Positions 50,301-60,000 of a stretch of 64,000 nt of DNA are shown here, piece by piece. This DNA comes from Nocardioides sp. 1609 (lineage in GTDB: Bacteria; Actinomycetota; Actinomycetes; Propionibacteriales; Nocardioidaceae). Numbering within the stretch: the stretch's first letter is position 1; every line of letters begins with the position of its first letter. The notes beneath the pieces are model-generated. The model was not told where the DNA came from. It was given only the letters and a program-made list of their open reading frames with translations, and searched no databases. The position numbers were made by a program, and so were the translations under genes. The DNA is taken from assembly GCF_004522105.1 (NCBI RefSeq), contig NZ_SPUJ01000007.1:182559-246558 (forward strand), in the 5' to 3' direction.

Positions 50301-53300
50301 GCTGGGTGCCACAGTTGTTCAGCACCCGGATCGGCACCGTGGACGACGCGCTGGCGCCCTGGGCGTCGGTCACCGTGAGTCGCGCGGTGTAGCTGCCCGG
50401 CTCGGTGTAGGTCCACTGCGCGTCGAGCGTGGTGGCGGTGTCGGCGTCACCGGGGACTCCGAAGTCCCAGGCGTAGGTGAGGGCGTCGCCGTCGAAGTCG
50501 GTCGCCGAGCCGGTGAAGTCGACGGTGAGCGGCGAGGAGCCCTGGACGGGCGTTCCCGTCGCGCCGACCTGCGGCTTGGAGTTGATCGAGACGCCCTTGC
50601 CGGCGGCGTCGAAGAAGTTCAGGTTGAACAACCCCGTCGCGGCCGGGTCGTCGTTGGCGAAGACGAGGAACAGCTCGTGCGTGCCCTCCTGGGCCGCCGG
50701 GGCGACGTCCATCGTGACGGTCTGCCAGGACTGCCAGCCGCCGGTCACCGGGACGTCGATCGAGCCGGCCAGCGGACCGGTCGGGCTGTCGAGGTGGGCC
50801 TCGATCCGCCCGCCCGCACCGGCCGAGGCCACGCGGAAGCGCAGCTGCGGCACCTGGAACAGGCTGATCGGGGCGTAGGAGACGTGGTCGCCGGCGTCGA
50901 TGTTGGACACGTTGCGCGACCCGCCCTGCGGGTCGGTCGTCGCCTCGGTGGCCACGCCCTGCTGGGTGTCGAAGTGCTCGGCCTGCTTGCGCTTGGGCTG
51001 CAGGACGACCTCGTCCTCACCGCTGAGCGTGCGGATGGTGCCGGCACCCTCGTCGGTGTAGCTGGCGTTGATGACGCCGAAGATGTCGGCCGAGGCGTCG
51101 TGGCCCTCGTCCTTCACCGTCTGCAGGACGACGTCACAGCCGGTCGCCGAGCTGAGCGGGTGACCGTGCGAGTCGTGGCCGAGGATGTAGTCGATCTCGA
51201 CCTTGCTGCAGTCGATCTCGCCGTCCTCGGGGTCGGTCACGTTGACCTTGACCCGCACCGCGTCACCGAACTCGAAGAACCCGCCGTTCGGGGGCAGCTC
51301 CAGCTCGACGGTGGGCCGGGTGTTGCCGACGGTGACGACCGCGGTGGCGACACCGGTGCGTCCGGTGGTGTCGGTGACGACCAGGCGGGCGTCGTAGACG
51401 CCGTTGGTCGTGTAGGTGAACGTCGGGTTCGCCTCGGTGGAGTCGACGGTCCCGTCGTTCTGGAAGTCCCAGGCGTAGGACGCGATGGAGTCACCCTCGT
51501 CGGGGTCGCTCGAGCCCTCGCTCGAGAACTGGACCGGCAGGGGGGCGACACCCGAGTCGGGGGTGGCCCGCGCCGAGGCCGACGGCGAGCGGGCGCCCTC
51601 GTTGATCGCGTTGATCTTGTAGACCGCGGAGTTCTCGTTGCCGGTGAAGTACCCGCCGTTGCCGTAGTCGAGGACGTAGAGCGAGCCGTCCGGCCCGAAC
51701 TCCATGTCCATCGCGGCGTAGAGCGTCGAGGAGTCGAAGAACGGGTCGATGCTCGACACGTCTCCCTCGGCGTCCAGGGCGATGTCACGGATCCAGCCGC
51801 GGGTCCACTCGCCGGCGAAGAAGTGGTTGTCGAAGTACTCGGGGAACTTCACGTCGGAGTCGAGGTCGGGGTCGTAGTTGTAGACCGGACCGGCCATCGG
51901 GCCCTCGCCGCCGCCGCCGAACTCGTCGGTGGTGACGCCGTTGTAGGTGACGCTGCCGCCGTCGTACTTGATCCAGGCGGGCTGGGCGGGCGGCAGGTTG
52001 GTCAGGCCCGTGTTGTGCGGGCTGTTGTTGACCGGGGCCGCGCAGTCGAACTTCGGGCCGGTCGCGTTGGTGGCGAAGTTCCACCTGTTGTACGTCTCGG
52101 CCGCGGTGTTGAGGCCGGTGCAGTAGGGCCAGCCGAAGTTGCCGGCCGCCCGGATCTGGTTGAACTCCACGATGCCGCCGGGACCCCGGTTGGGGTTGGC
52201 GCTGCCGGCGTCGGGGCCGTACTCGCCGAGGTAGACGTAGCCGGTCTCCTTGTCGACGGTCATCCGGAACGGGTTCCGGAAGCCCATGGCGTAGATCTCC
52301 GGGCGCGTCTTGTCGCCGGTGTCGGCCGCCTCCGGGAACAGGTTGCCGCCCGGGACCGTGTAGGTCGCGGCGGTCGCGTCGGGCTTGATCCGCAGCACCT
52401 TGCCGCGCAGGTCGTTGGTGTTGGCCGAGCTCCGCTGGGCGTCGTAGGACGGGTTGCGGGTCAGCCGCTCGTCGAGCGGCGCGTAGCCGTCGGAGGCGAA
52501 CGGGTTGGAGTCGTCACCGGTGGAGAGGTAGAGGTTGCCGTCGGCGTCGAAGTCGATGGCGCCGCCGGCGTGGCAGCAGATCCCGCGGTCGGCCTCGACC
52601 TGGAGCAGCTCCTGCTCGGTCGAGGGGTCCAGGTCGTCGTCGACCATCTTCATGCGGGTCAGGACGTTGTGGCCCTTCCAGGCCTCGAACGTCGCCTCGG
52701 TGCCGTCGTTGGGGGCGTCGCCCGCCGGGGTGTCGAGCGGCGGGGCGTAGTAGAGGTAGACCCAGCCGTCCTCCTCGAAGTTGGGGCTGACCGTGAGGCT
52801 CTGCAGCCCGTCCTCGTCGTGGGAGTAGATCGGCACGTCGTAGAGCAGCGTGGTGTTGCCCTCGAGGTCGGTGAGGAAGATCCGGCCGTCACGGGCGTTG
52901 TGCAGCACCCGGCCGTCGGGCAGCACCGAGATGCTCATCGGCTCGCCGACCTTGTCGACGCCCTTGGCCAGGGTGACCTGCTCGAAGGAGGCGTCGGTGG
53001 GCGGCAGCTCGGTGCACGCGGTGGGCGCCTGGTCGGCGGCGTACTGGATGCCGCCGAGCAGGTGCAGCTCGAAGAGCGGCTCGCTGAACGAGGCGTCGGT
53101 GTGACCGCCGCCGGTGTAGAAGCTGCGGCCGCCGTCGTACTCCTGGTACCAGGCGATCGGGTGGTCGTCGTCGGTCGCGTTGCCGTCCTCCTCGACGTAG
53201 GTCGACTCATCGACGGTGGCCAGCACGTTGATGTTGGGGTTGCTGCGCGGGGAGTAGTCCGGCACCGTCGCGGGGCCGTTGCCGCCCACGTACGGGAGGT

Positions 53301-54009
53301 CGCCACCGGCGAAGGTGCCGTCGGTCGGCTGGAAGTTGTACCACTCGTCGGTGCGGCTGACGCTGTCCGGCATGGCGCAGGTCGAGGGGGTCGTCTTGTC
53401 CTCGAACCGCACCGTCGCGGTCGGGGTGCCGGCCGGGTGGTTGCGGAAGTAGGCGCCGACCAGCTCGCCGTACCAGGGCCAGGTGTACTCGGTGTCGGAG
53501 GCCGCGTGCACGCCGACGTAGCCGCCACCGGCCTGGATGTAGTCCTCGAAGGCACCCTGCTGGGTGTCGTTGAGGACGTCGCTGGTCGTGGAGAGCCAGA
53601 CGACCGCCTCGTACTGGGCGAGGTTGGCGGTGGTGAACTTGGTGGCGTCCTCGGTGGCGGTCACCGTGAAGCCGTACTGGGCCCCGAGCCGCTGGATCGA
53701 GCGGACGCCCGCACCGATCGAGCCGTGCCGGAAGCCGGTCGTCTTGCTGAAGACGAGGACGTCGAACTCCGGCTCGGCGGCCGCGGCCGCCGCGGCGGCC
53801 GGGGCCGCCGAACCGGCCGGCGCGGCCGCACCGGCAGTCGCCGGCGCGGCCTGCGCTGACGACAGGCTGCTCGACGAGATAGCCGGTGCGGCGGCGGCCG
53901 TGGCCGCCGACGCGGGGGTGGCGACCATGACGCCGCCGGTGACCGCCAGGGCGGCTACCCCGGCGATCACCCCGCGCACGCCTGCCGCGGGTGTACGGAA
54001 CCTGCTCAT
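47356..54009 (-). CDS. Giant secreted ThuA/PQQ-dehydrogenase multidomain protein
   Basis: A 2217-residue exported protein. Approximate order: signal peptide 1-35; Ala-rich linker; ThuA domain 78-310 (FDVLVFSKTTGFRHGSIG; GGYVGVHAASDTEYTWPWY); GSDH/PQQ-type beta-propeller 330-800 (CCHAGGAIDFDADGNLYLSTGD); PKD 816-900; beta domain 900-1000; CBM6-like 1005-1140; PKD 1150-1235; three concanavalin-like DUF1349-type domains at 1235-1430, 1440-1640 and 1735-1940; two cadherin-like Ig repeats (APVADDDTATTEQD; APVAVDDSATTAQD); two C-terminal Ig-like domains ending TTWRFTVRR. ThuA and GSDH domains act on trehalose-like or other sugars. It is 55 bp downstream of the 2771-residue gene and probably co-transcribed. 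Confidence 0.88.
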   Translation of the reverse strand: MSRFRTPAAGVRGVIAGVAALAVTGGVMVATPASAATAAAAPAISSSSLSSAQAAPATAGAAAPAGSAAPAAAAAAAAEPEFDVLVFSKTTGFRHGSIGAGVRSIQRLGAQYGFTVTATEDATKFTTANLAQYEAVVWLSTTSDVLNDTQQGAFEDYIQAGGGYVGVHAASDTEYTWPWYGELVGAYFRNHPAGTPTATVRFEDKTTPSTCAMPDSVSRTDEWYNFQPTDGTFAGGDLPYVGGNGPATVPDYSPRSNPNINVLATVDESTYVEEDGNATDDDHPIAWYQEYDGGRSFYTGGGHTDASFSEPLFELHLLGGIQYAADQAPTACTELPPTDASFEQVTLAKGVDKVGEPMSISVLPDGRVLHNARDGRIFLTDLEGNTTLLYDVPIYSHDEDGLQSLTVSPNFEEDGWVYLYYAPPLDTPAGDAPNDGTEATFEAWKGHNVLTRMKMVDDDLDPSTEQELLQVEADRGICCHAGGAIDFDADGNLYLSTGDDSNPFASDGYAPLDERLTRNPSYDAQRSSANTNDLRGKVLRIKPDATAATYTVPGGNLFPEAADTGDKTRPEIYAMGFRNPFRMTVDKETGYVYLGEYGPDAGSANPNRGPGGIVEFNQIRAAGNFGWPYCTGLNTAAETYNRWNFATNATGPKFDCAAPVNNSPHNTGLTNLPPAQPAWIKYDGGSVTYNGVTTDEFGGGGEGPMAGPVYNYDPDLDSDVKFPEYFDNHFFAGEWTRGWIRDIALDAEGDVSSIDPFFDSSTLYAAMDMEFGPDGSLYVLDYGNGGYFTGNENSAVYKINAINEGARSPSASARATPDSGVAPLPVQFSSEGSSDPDEGDSIASYAWDFQNDGTVDSTEANPTFTYTTNGVYDARLVVTDTTGRTGVATAVVTVGNTRPTVELELPPNGGFFEFGDAVRVKVNVTDPEDGEIDCSKVEIDYILGHDSHGHPLSSATGCDVVLQTVKDEGHDASADIFGVINASYTDEGAGTIRTLSGEDEVVLQPKRKQAEHFDTQQGVATEATTDPQGGSRNVSNIDAGDHVSYAPISLFQVPQLRFRVASAGAGGRIEAHLDSPTGPLAGSIDVPVTGGWQSWQTVTMDVAPAAQEGTHELFLVFANDDPAATGLFNLNFFDAAGKGVSINSKPQVGATGTPVQGSSPLTVDFTGSATDFDGDALTYAWDFGVPGDADTATTLDAQWTYTEPGSYTARLTVTDAQGASASSTVPIRVLNNCGTQQSDEFDGTALDGKWEVIRPSGNVAVTGGSLTMPIDTGSLYGPGGNAKDVVVQAAPDGAWEVTAKVTADVTENYQQAGLRLYSDDENWASVHLISAGGTRDVEFIYETQGSARNNAEDKLGGVPAGFPTTYYVRLTSDGTDLRASYSTDGETFAPVGRPAPMGTMPSPKVGPTAVSGGAVGTPTVAFDWIRFDPDGTSGAAGPRDDFDGTSLDECRWNAIVREDPDAYEVAGGALTIQGAPADLYTASANQDQATNLILQSDANTTEDYSIETQLSATYTDGYGQAGLLIYGDDDNYVKLDPVADVDRPAESFNRIELRSESNAAILNPQPEVVVPPNVSTFKLRITKTGTSYVGEVDFGGGWVTVGTVSNPTADMDFGVFSLGVQQTGQSGTFDYFEVTGAGTENRAPVADDDTATTEQDTALDVPVLVGDTDPDSDDLTVTAVTDPANGTTAINADGTVRYTPGAGFTGTDTFGYTVSDGALTDTGTVTVTVTEPCGPTSSDDTFEGTALDKCRWDAIQAEDTTKYTVVDGELRLTTTPGEIYLAGTAKSNYVLQSASHAGDDFVLETGLDASALTGGYSQAGIMVYGDDANYVKLDFLTGENAGSAIKVEMRSEVGDVIVGNLPEAVLAAGQGADLRLRLTKEGSTYSGEFSVDAGVTWTALASTVSNEMADPSFGVFAAGVLDSGDVVGFDYFTVDGDDPVNAAPVAVDDSATTAQDTAVSVDVLVNDTDADTGATLTVESVTTPAHGTATIAGDGSVTYTPAAGYVGSDTFDYVVSDGTDDDTGTVTITVTAAPVGVTDTRITAAPSGTTRARTATLRFTATGPGAGQATFECSIDGSAYTACTSPKTFGNLKDGRHTVRVRSVSAGGVDASPATATWTVDATGPKVVGTSPKGTTRDRTPTIKAKVTDRTSAVRASGLQVFVDGKRVNPVRYNQAQGRLTATPKRALSFGRHTVRVVAVDAAGNRTVTTWRFTVRR

Positions 54010-54064
54010 GCTGTCCTGCCTTCTGCGAGTGGTGTGGTGCGGAGAGAGTGGTGCCGGGACCTGG

Positions 54065-57000
54065 TCAACGGCGGACGGTGAAGCGCCAGGTCGTGGTGGT
54101 GCGGTTGCCGACGGCGTCGACGACGACCAGGCGCACGGTGTGGCGTCCGATCGACATCGGGCGCCCCGAGGTCCAGGTCATCCGGTCGGTGCGCGCGTCG
54201 TAGCGCACGCCGACCGTCTTCCCGTCGATGCGCAGGGTGAGGTGACGGCGGGCCAGCTCCGAGCCCTGGTCGCGGACGACGGCGCGCACGGTCGGGGTGC
54301 GGTCCCGGGTGGTGCCCTTGGGTCCGAGGTTCTTGACCATGGGCCCCTGGGTGTCGACCCTCCAGGTGCGCACGACCGGCGTCGCGTCCTTGTTGCCGGC
54401 CGCGTCGACCGCACGGACCTCGAGCCGCTGCGCACCCTGGCGCAGGTTGGTGAAGGTCGCGGGCGACGCACACGGGCGCCACGCGCCGCCGTTGAGGCGG
54501 CACTCGAACGTGCCGGCCTCGTCGGAGGTCATCCGGAAGGTCGCCGTGGTGCTGCGGACGGTGCCGGTGGGCCCGGCGGTGACGGTGGTCTGCGGCGCCG
54601 TGGTGTCCGGCGTCTCCCCGTCCTCGACCACGATCTCGACCGAGTCGGTGGCCTCGTCGCCGGTCTCGCCGTCGGTCACGGTGACCGTGGCCGCGAAGGT
54701 GCCGGCCTCGGTGTAGGTGTGCTCCGGCGCGGCGCCGGTGCCCGTGCTCCCGTCACCGAAGTCCCACTCGTAGGTGAGGTCGGTGGGCGCGAGGTCGACG
54801 CAGCCGATCCGCTTGGCCGCGTTGTCCGGGTCGTGGATCACGATGGAGACGGCCTTGGGCCCGGCGCGACGCATGCTGTGCTTCATCGGCGGGTTGCCGT
54901 TGCCCTCGGCGTCCGTGGTGAACGGCAGCCAGATCTCGTTGGCCTCCGCGAACGGCTGGGTCTCGTCGAAGCGGAAGTGGGCGCCGGCGTTGCCGTCCGA
55001 GCACCGCTGTTCGTGCACGTGAACCATGTGGGCGGCGTTCGGCTTGAGGCCACTGACCTCCAGCGAGGTCATGGTGTGGTCGGCGCCGCGCATCATCTCG
55101 GCGGTGCCGGTCAGGTCGGGGTACGACGTGAGTCCGTCAGCGAAGGGCTTGACCTCGCCGGCGGTCGTCGAGGCCTCCGTGACCGACGTCGCGAACCGGA
55201 CGTCGAGCGGCGAGGTACCGCTCGTGGGCGTGGCGGTGGCGTCCACGCCGAGCTCGGGCTCGACCGGGGCTCCGTCGACCACGACCTGCACGCTGCCGGT
55301 GCCCTTGTTGCCCTCGGGGTCGGTGGCGGTCAGCACGGCCGTGTACGTGCCCGGCTCGGTGTAGGTCCAGGTGGTCCGGGCGAAGGTCGACGTGTCGGCC
55401 TCGGTCCCCGGAACCCCGAAGTCCCAGGCGTAGACGAATGGGCCGCCCTGCTCGTCGATGGCGCCACCCTGGAACAGCACGTTGAGCGGCGCCGTTCCTG
55501 TGGTCGGGGTGCCGCTGGCGGTGACGACCGGGTTGACCCCGCCAGTGACGGTGATCAGGTAGTCGCGGGCGAAGACTCCACCCTTGCCGTCGGAGACCTT
55601 GAGCGTCACGGTGTAACGCCCAGGGGTGGCGTAGGTGTGGTGGGCGTGCGCCGAGGTCGACTTGTCGGAGTTGTCGGAGGCGTAGCCGAAGTCCCACTCG
55701 TAGGTCAGGGGGTCGCCGTCCGGGTCAGTCGCGTTGGCCTCGAAGTGCGCCTCGAACGGGGCCGGGCCTGTCTTGGCGCCGGTGGAGTTCCCCACGAACG
55801 GCGTCGCGACGGGTGCCCGGTTCGCGGCGGCCTCGACCACCACGGTGCCGCGCATCGTGGCGCCGTGGATCGAGCACCAGTAGTGGTAGGTGCCCGGCGT
55901 CGTGAAGGTGCGCCGGATCGGCGCCCCGTTCGGGTCGCGGTACTCCTGCAGCGGCGGGTTCCAGGTGGCGCCGGTGTTCTGCGAGGTCAGGTCGTGGGCC
56001 ATGGTCGCCCGGTCGAACTGCCACTCGACGGTGTCGCCCACCTTGATCGTGACCTCGGAGGTCCCGTTGTCGGCGGAGACCCACTGGTTGTTGGTCGCGC
56101 TGTCGACGGCGTCGACGACCCAGGTGCGGCCCTGCGACGCGCCCTCGACCGTGATCTGCACCGTGTCGGTGGCGGTGGCCCCGGCGGTGTCGGTCACGGT
56201 GACCGTGGCGGTGTAGGTGCCGGCCGCGGTGTAGGTGTGGGTCGCGTCCGCGCCGGTGGCGGTGTCGGCGTCGCCGGCCACCCCGAAGTCCCAGGCGTAG
56301 GTGAGCTCGTCGTCGTCGGCGTCGGTGCCGGCGGCGGTGAAGTCGACCTCGAGCGGGGCGGTGCCGGAGATCGGCGTGGCCGATGCGGTCACCTCGGGCG
56401 CGGTGTTGGTGCCGCAGTCGCGCTCGGGGGCGGCGCCGAACCAGGCGAACCTCGCCGTGGCGACCGCGGTGCCGGGTCCGCGCAGGGCGTAGGGCCCGAC
56501 GAAGGAGTCGGCACCGAACCCGGCCCGGTCGTCACCTGCGGACTGCCAGGTCTCGCCGTCGACGGAGTACTCGCCGCGGAAGGTGACGCCGTCGTTGGAG
56601 GAGAGGCGCAGGAAGACGGTCTCGGGGAAGTCGGCCGGGAGGAACGGTCCGCCGAAGTCGCCCCCGGGGCCGGAGTGCCAGTTGCCCGAGAAGTCGTTCT
56701 GGCCCCCGCTGTTGCGGAGGAACTCGACCCAGCGGTTCCCGCTGCCCTTGTTGACGAAGGCCAGCTTGAGGTAGCCGCCGCCGGTCGGGTCGTGCAGCAC
56801 CAGGCCGGCCTGCTGGCCCTCCGCGGTGCTCGGGAACGTCAGCTTGGTGACGGCCGAGTAGGCGCCGTCCGGCATCTCCTGCAGCATCAGGTTGGGCGAG
56901 CCCTCCGTCAGCTCGCCGGGGCCGGTCTGCAGCTCCAGGTTGCCGCCGGTGACCTCCCAGAGGTCGGGGTTCTCGCGCAGGATGCCGTTCCAGCGCTCGG

Positions 57001-60000
57001 TGCTCAGGGCGGCGGCGAAGTCGTCGCCGCGCGAGCAGCTGGTCATGGTGGGCTCACCGATCGGGACCACCGGGTACTCGAGCACCGGCTCGCCGTCGAA
57101 GCGGACGTACTCGTAGTCGGCGGCGGGAGCCGTCGCGGCGGCACCGCGCAACGCCATCACGCCGACGCGCGGGGAGTTGATCCCCTCGAGCGCACGCGGG
57201 ATGCCGACCTGGGTGAAGGTCTCGCCGTCGGTGGAGTAGGAGCCCGTGAGGTTGGTGCCGTCGGAGCTCATCCGGAGCCAGAACGTCGTGGGGAAGTCGG
57301 TCGGCAGGAACGGGCCGCCGAAGTCGCCGCCGCCGGTGTGCCAGTCGCCGGTGAAGTCGAAGGTGTTGTTGGGGTCGCTGCTCTTGAGGAACTCGATCCA
57401 CTCGTTGCCGCCGGTGCTCTTGCGCACGAACATCAGCTTGGCGAAGCCGGACCCACCGGCGCCGGCGACCACGAGTCCGGCCTGCTGGCCCTCCTCGGTC
57501 GGGTCGAAGGTGAGCTTGGTGGTGGCCGCCCACCCGCCCTCGGGCGTCGCCTGGGTGATGACGTTGGGCGCCGTGGAGTACTCACCGGGTCCGGCCTGCA
57601 GGCTGAGCACGCCGTCGCCGACCTCGTAGAGGGAGGCGTCCTCGCGCCGGATGTTCCAGCGGCAGTTGTCGAGCAGATCGCTGTCGTCGAACTCGTCGGA
57701 GCGCCGCTGGTCGCAGGGCGGCTCCTCGCCGGGCAGGACGCCCGAGATGGCGAAGACGTGCAGCTTCGGGTCGCTGGGCAGCGTGATGCTGACCAGGTCC
57801 TTGTCCTGGACGGCGACCTGCTGGGCCCAGAGGAACACCCGCGGCCCGGTGTCGCCGCCGGCGTCGTGGCGGTGCGGCATGTCGACGGCGATCGTCTCGC
57901 CGAACTTGGGCGAGACCGCCCAGTCGGTGAAGCGCAGCTGCACCGTGGAGGTGGTGCCGTCGCCGTAGGTGATCGTGGCCGGCTGCTGGACGTCGCCGTT
58001 GTGGGCGGCCGCGATGATGCTCAGGCCGGAGAAGCGACCGGTCGGGAGCGGGATGGTCTGGCCGTTGGTCTCGACGTTGTTGAGCAGGCCGTCGACCGAG
58101 CTCGGGAACTCGTGGTCGACGCCGTCGACGACGAGCGGCCCGCCGTTGGCGCGGACGCCCTCGGGGAGCGTCTCGGTGGCGTAGGCCCAGCCACCGCCGT
58201 CGAAGTTGCCGTTGCCCGGGTTCGCGTGGGTCGAGATGCCGTCGTTGTTGAAGAACGTCGACAGGTCGGCCACGGCCCGGCACACGCCGGACTCGAGGGC
58301 ACGCACCGCGACGGTCGCGGTCCCGGTGTTGCCGTCGGGGTCGGTCACGGTGAGGGTCGCGGTGTAGCGACCGGCCGTGGCGTAGGTGTAGGTCGGGTCC
58401 TGCTCGGTCGAGGTGTCGTCGGTCGTGCCGTCGACGCCGAAGTCCCAGGCGTAGGTGACGGCCTGGCCCTGCGGGTCGGTGGCGGTGCCGGTGAAGGCCA
58501 CCTCGACCGGGGCGATCCCACAGCTCGGGGTCGCCGAGGCCGTCGGGACCGGGTCGGTCAGCACGGTGACGCTCCGGGCGGTGACCGTGGCGCCGCGGGT
58601 GCCGTCGGCGTCGACGGGCGTCACCTTGGCGGTGAAGGAGCCCTCGGCGGCGTAGGTGTGCTGCACCTCGGCGGCGGCACCGGTCACGACGGCGGAGCCG
58701 TCACCGAAGTCCCAGTCGTAGGTGAGCGCGTCGCCCTGGCGGTCGACGCCCTCGGCGGTGAAGGTCACCTCGAGCGGGGCGCCGCCTCGGACCGGGTCGA
58801 CCTCGACGGTGTTGACGAAGGGCTCGTCGACGTCGAGCTCGCGGATCTGCACGTTGCGGAAGGAGACCGAGTCGGCGGTGCCGTGGTTCTGCAGGCCGAC
58901 GTAGCCGGTGGTGCCGCGCGAGCCGTCGGAGGTGTAGCGGTTGACCTCGACGCCGTTGAGGGTCATCACGTAGGTCTGGCCGACGACGCGGATCTCGTAG
59001 TCGTTCCACTCCCCGATCGGCCGGGCGTTGCGTGCGTCCTCCCGGTCGAAGTTGTAGACCGAACCGGTCTTCTGGGGCTCGTCGTTCGGCTGACCCTCCT
59101 TGATCTGGATCTCGTGGCCGTTGTCGACGGCGACGAACGGGTCGTCGCCCGGGTCGGGGAAGCGGGTGAAGACACCGGAGTTGTCGGCCTCGTCGCTGAG
59201 CTTGAACTGCAGCTTCATCGAGTAGTCGGCGAACTGCTGGGTGTCGTTCCAGAGCAGGCCGAGGCCGCCGACCGAGGTCAGGGCGCAGTCCTCCACGATG
59301 AAGCCGCCCGGGCCGGACTGCTTCCAGCCGTCGAGGTTGCGACCGTTGAACAGCAGCTCGTAGCCGGCGTCCGCGGTGGGCAGCGTCGCGCAGGCCCGTC
59401 GGACGACGACCGCGACGGTCCTGGTGCTCGACTTGCCGGTGGTGTCGGTCGCGGTCACGGTCGCGGTGTAGCTGCCGGCGGTGGCGTAGGTGTAGGCGAC
59501 CGTCTGGCCGGTGGCCTTGTCGGCGTCCGTGCCGGCGACGCCGAAGTCCCAGGCGTAGGTGATCGCGTCGCCGTCGTTGTCGGTCGCCTCGGCCGTGAAG
59601 GAGACGTCCAGCGGAGCGGAGCCCTCGGTCGGCGTGGCGGTCGCGGCGGTGATGAACGGGGCGACGTTGGAGGCGATGCCGTCGCCGGTGAAGCGGACCT
59701 CGTCGAAGTTCATCTCGCCGTTGCCGGTGTAGACGAAGAACAGCCCGCGGCCGCCCTGGTCGGCGTCCCGGCTGGTGATGGCACCGGTGACGGTCTTGTA
59801 GTAGTACAGGCCCTCGGTGGACCCGGCGAGCGGGATCCGCGAGACCACGGGACCGTTGGCCGCGCCGGCGCGGACCTCGATGGCGGCACCGTCGGCCGGG
59901 GAGCCGGAGTAGGTGACCGAGATCGACTGCATCCCGGCCAGGCTCATCGGGCTGTAGGACACGTGGTTGCCGTTGCCCATGCCGGTGATGATCCCGCCGG

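Noticed and set aside
47047..53859. A 2270-residue plus-strand open frame opposite the giant ThuA/PQQ gene
   Set aside because: It is antisense to a protein with clear domains and signal peptide. Its translation is low-complexity V/G/R/D-rich, as expected for the antisense frame of high-GC coding DNA.
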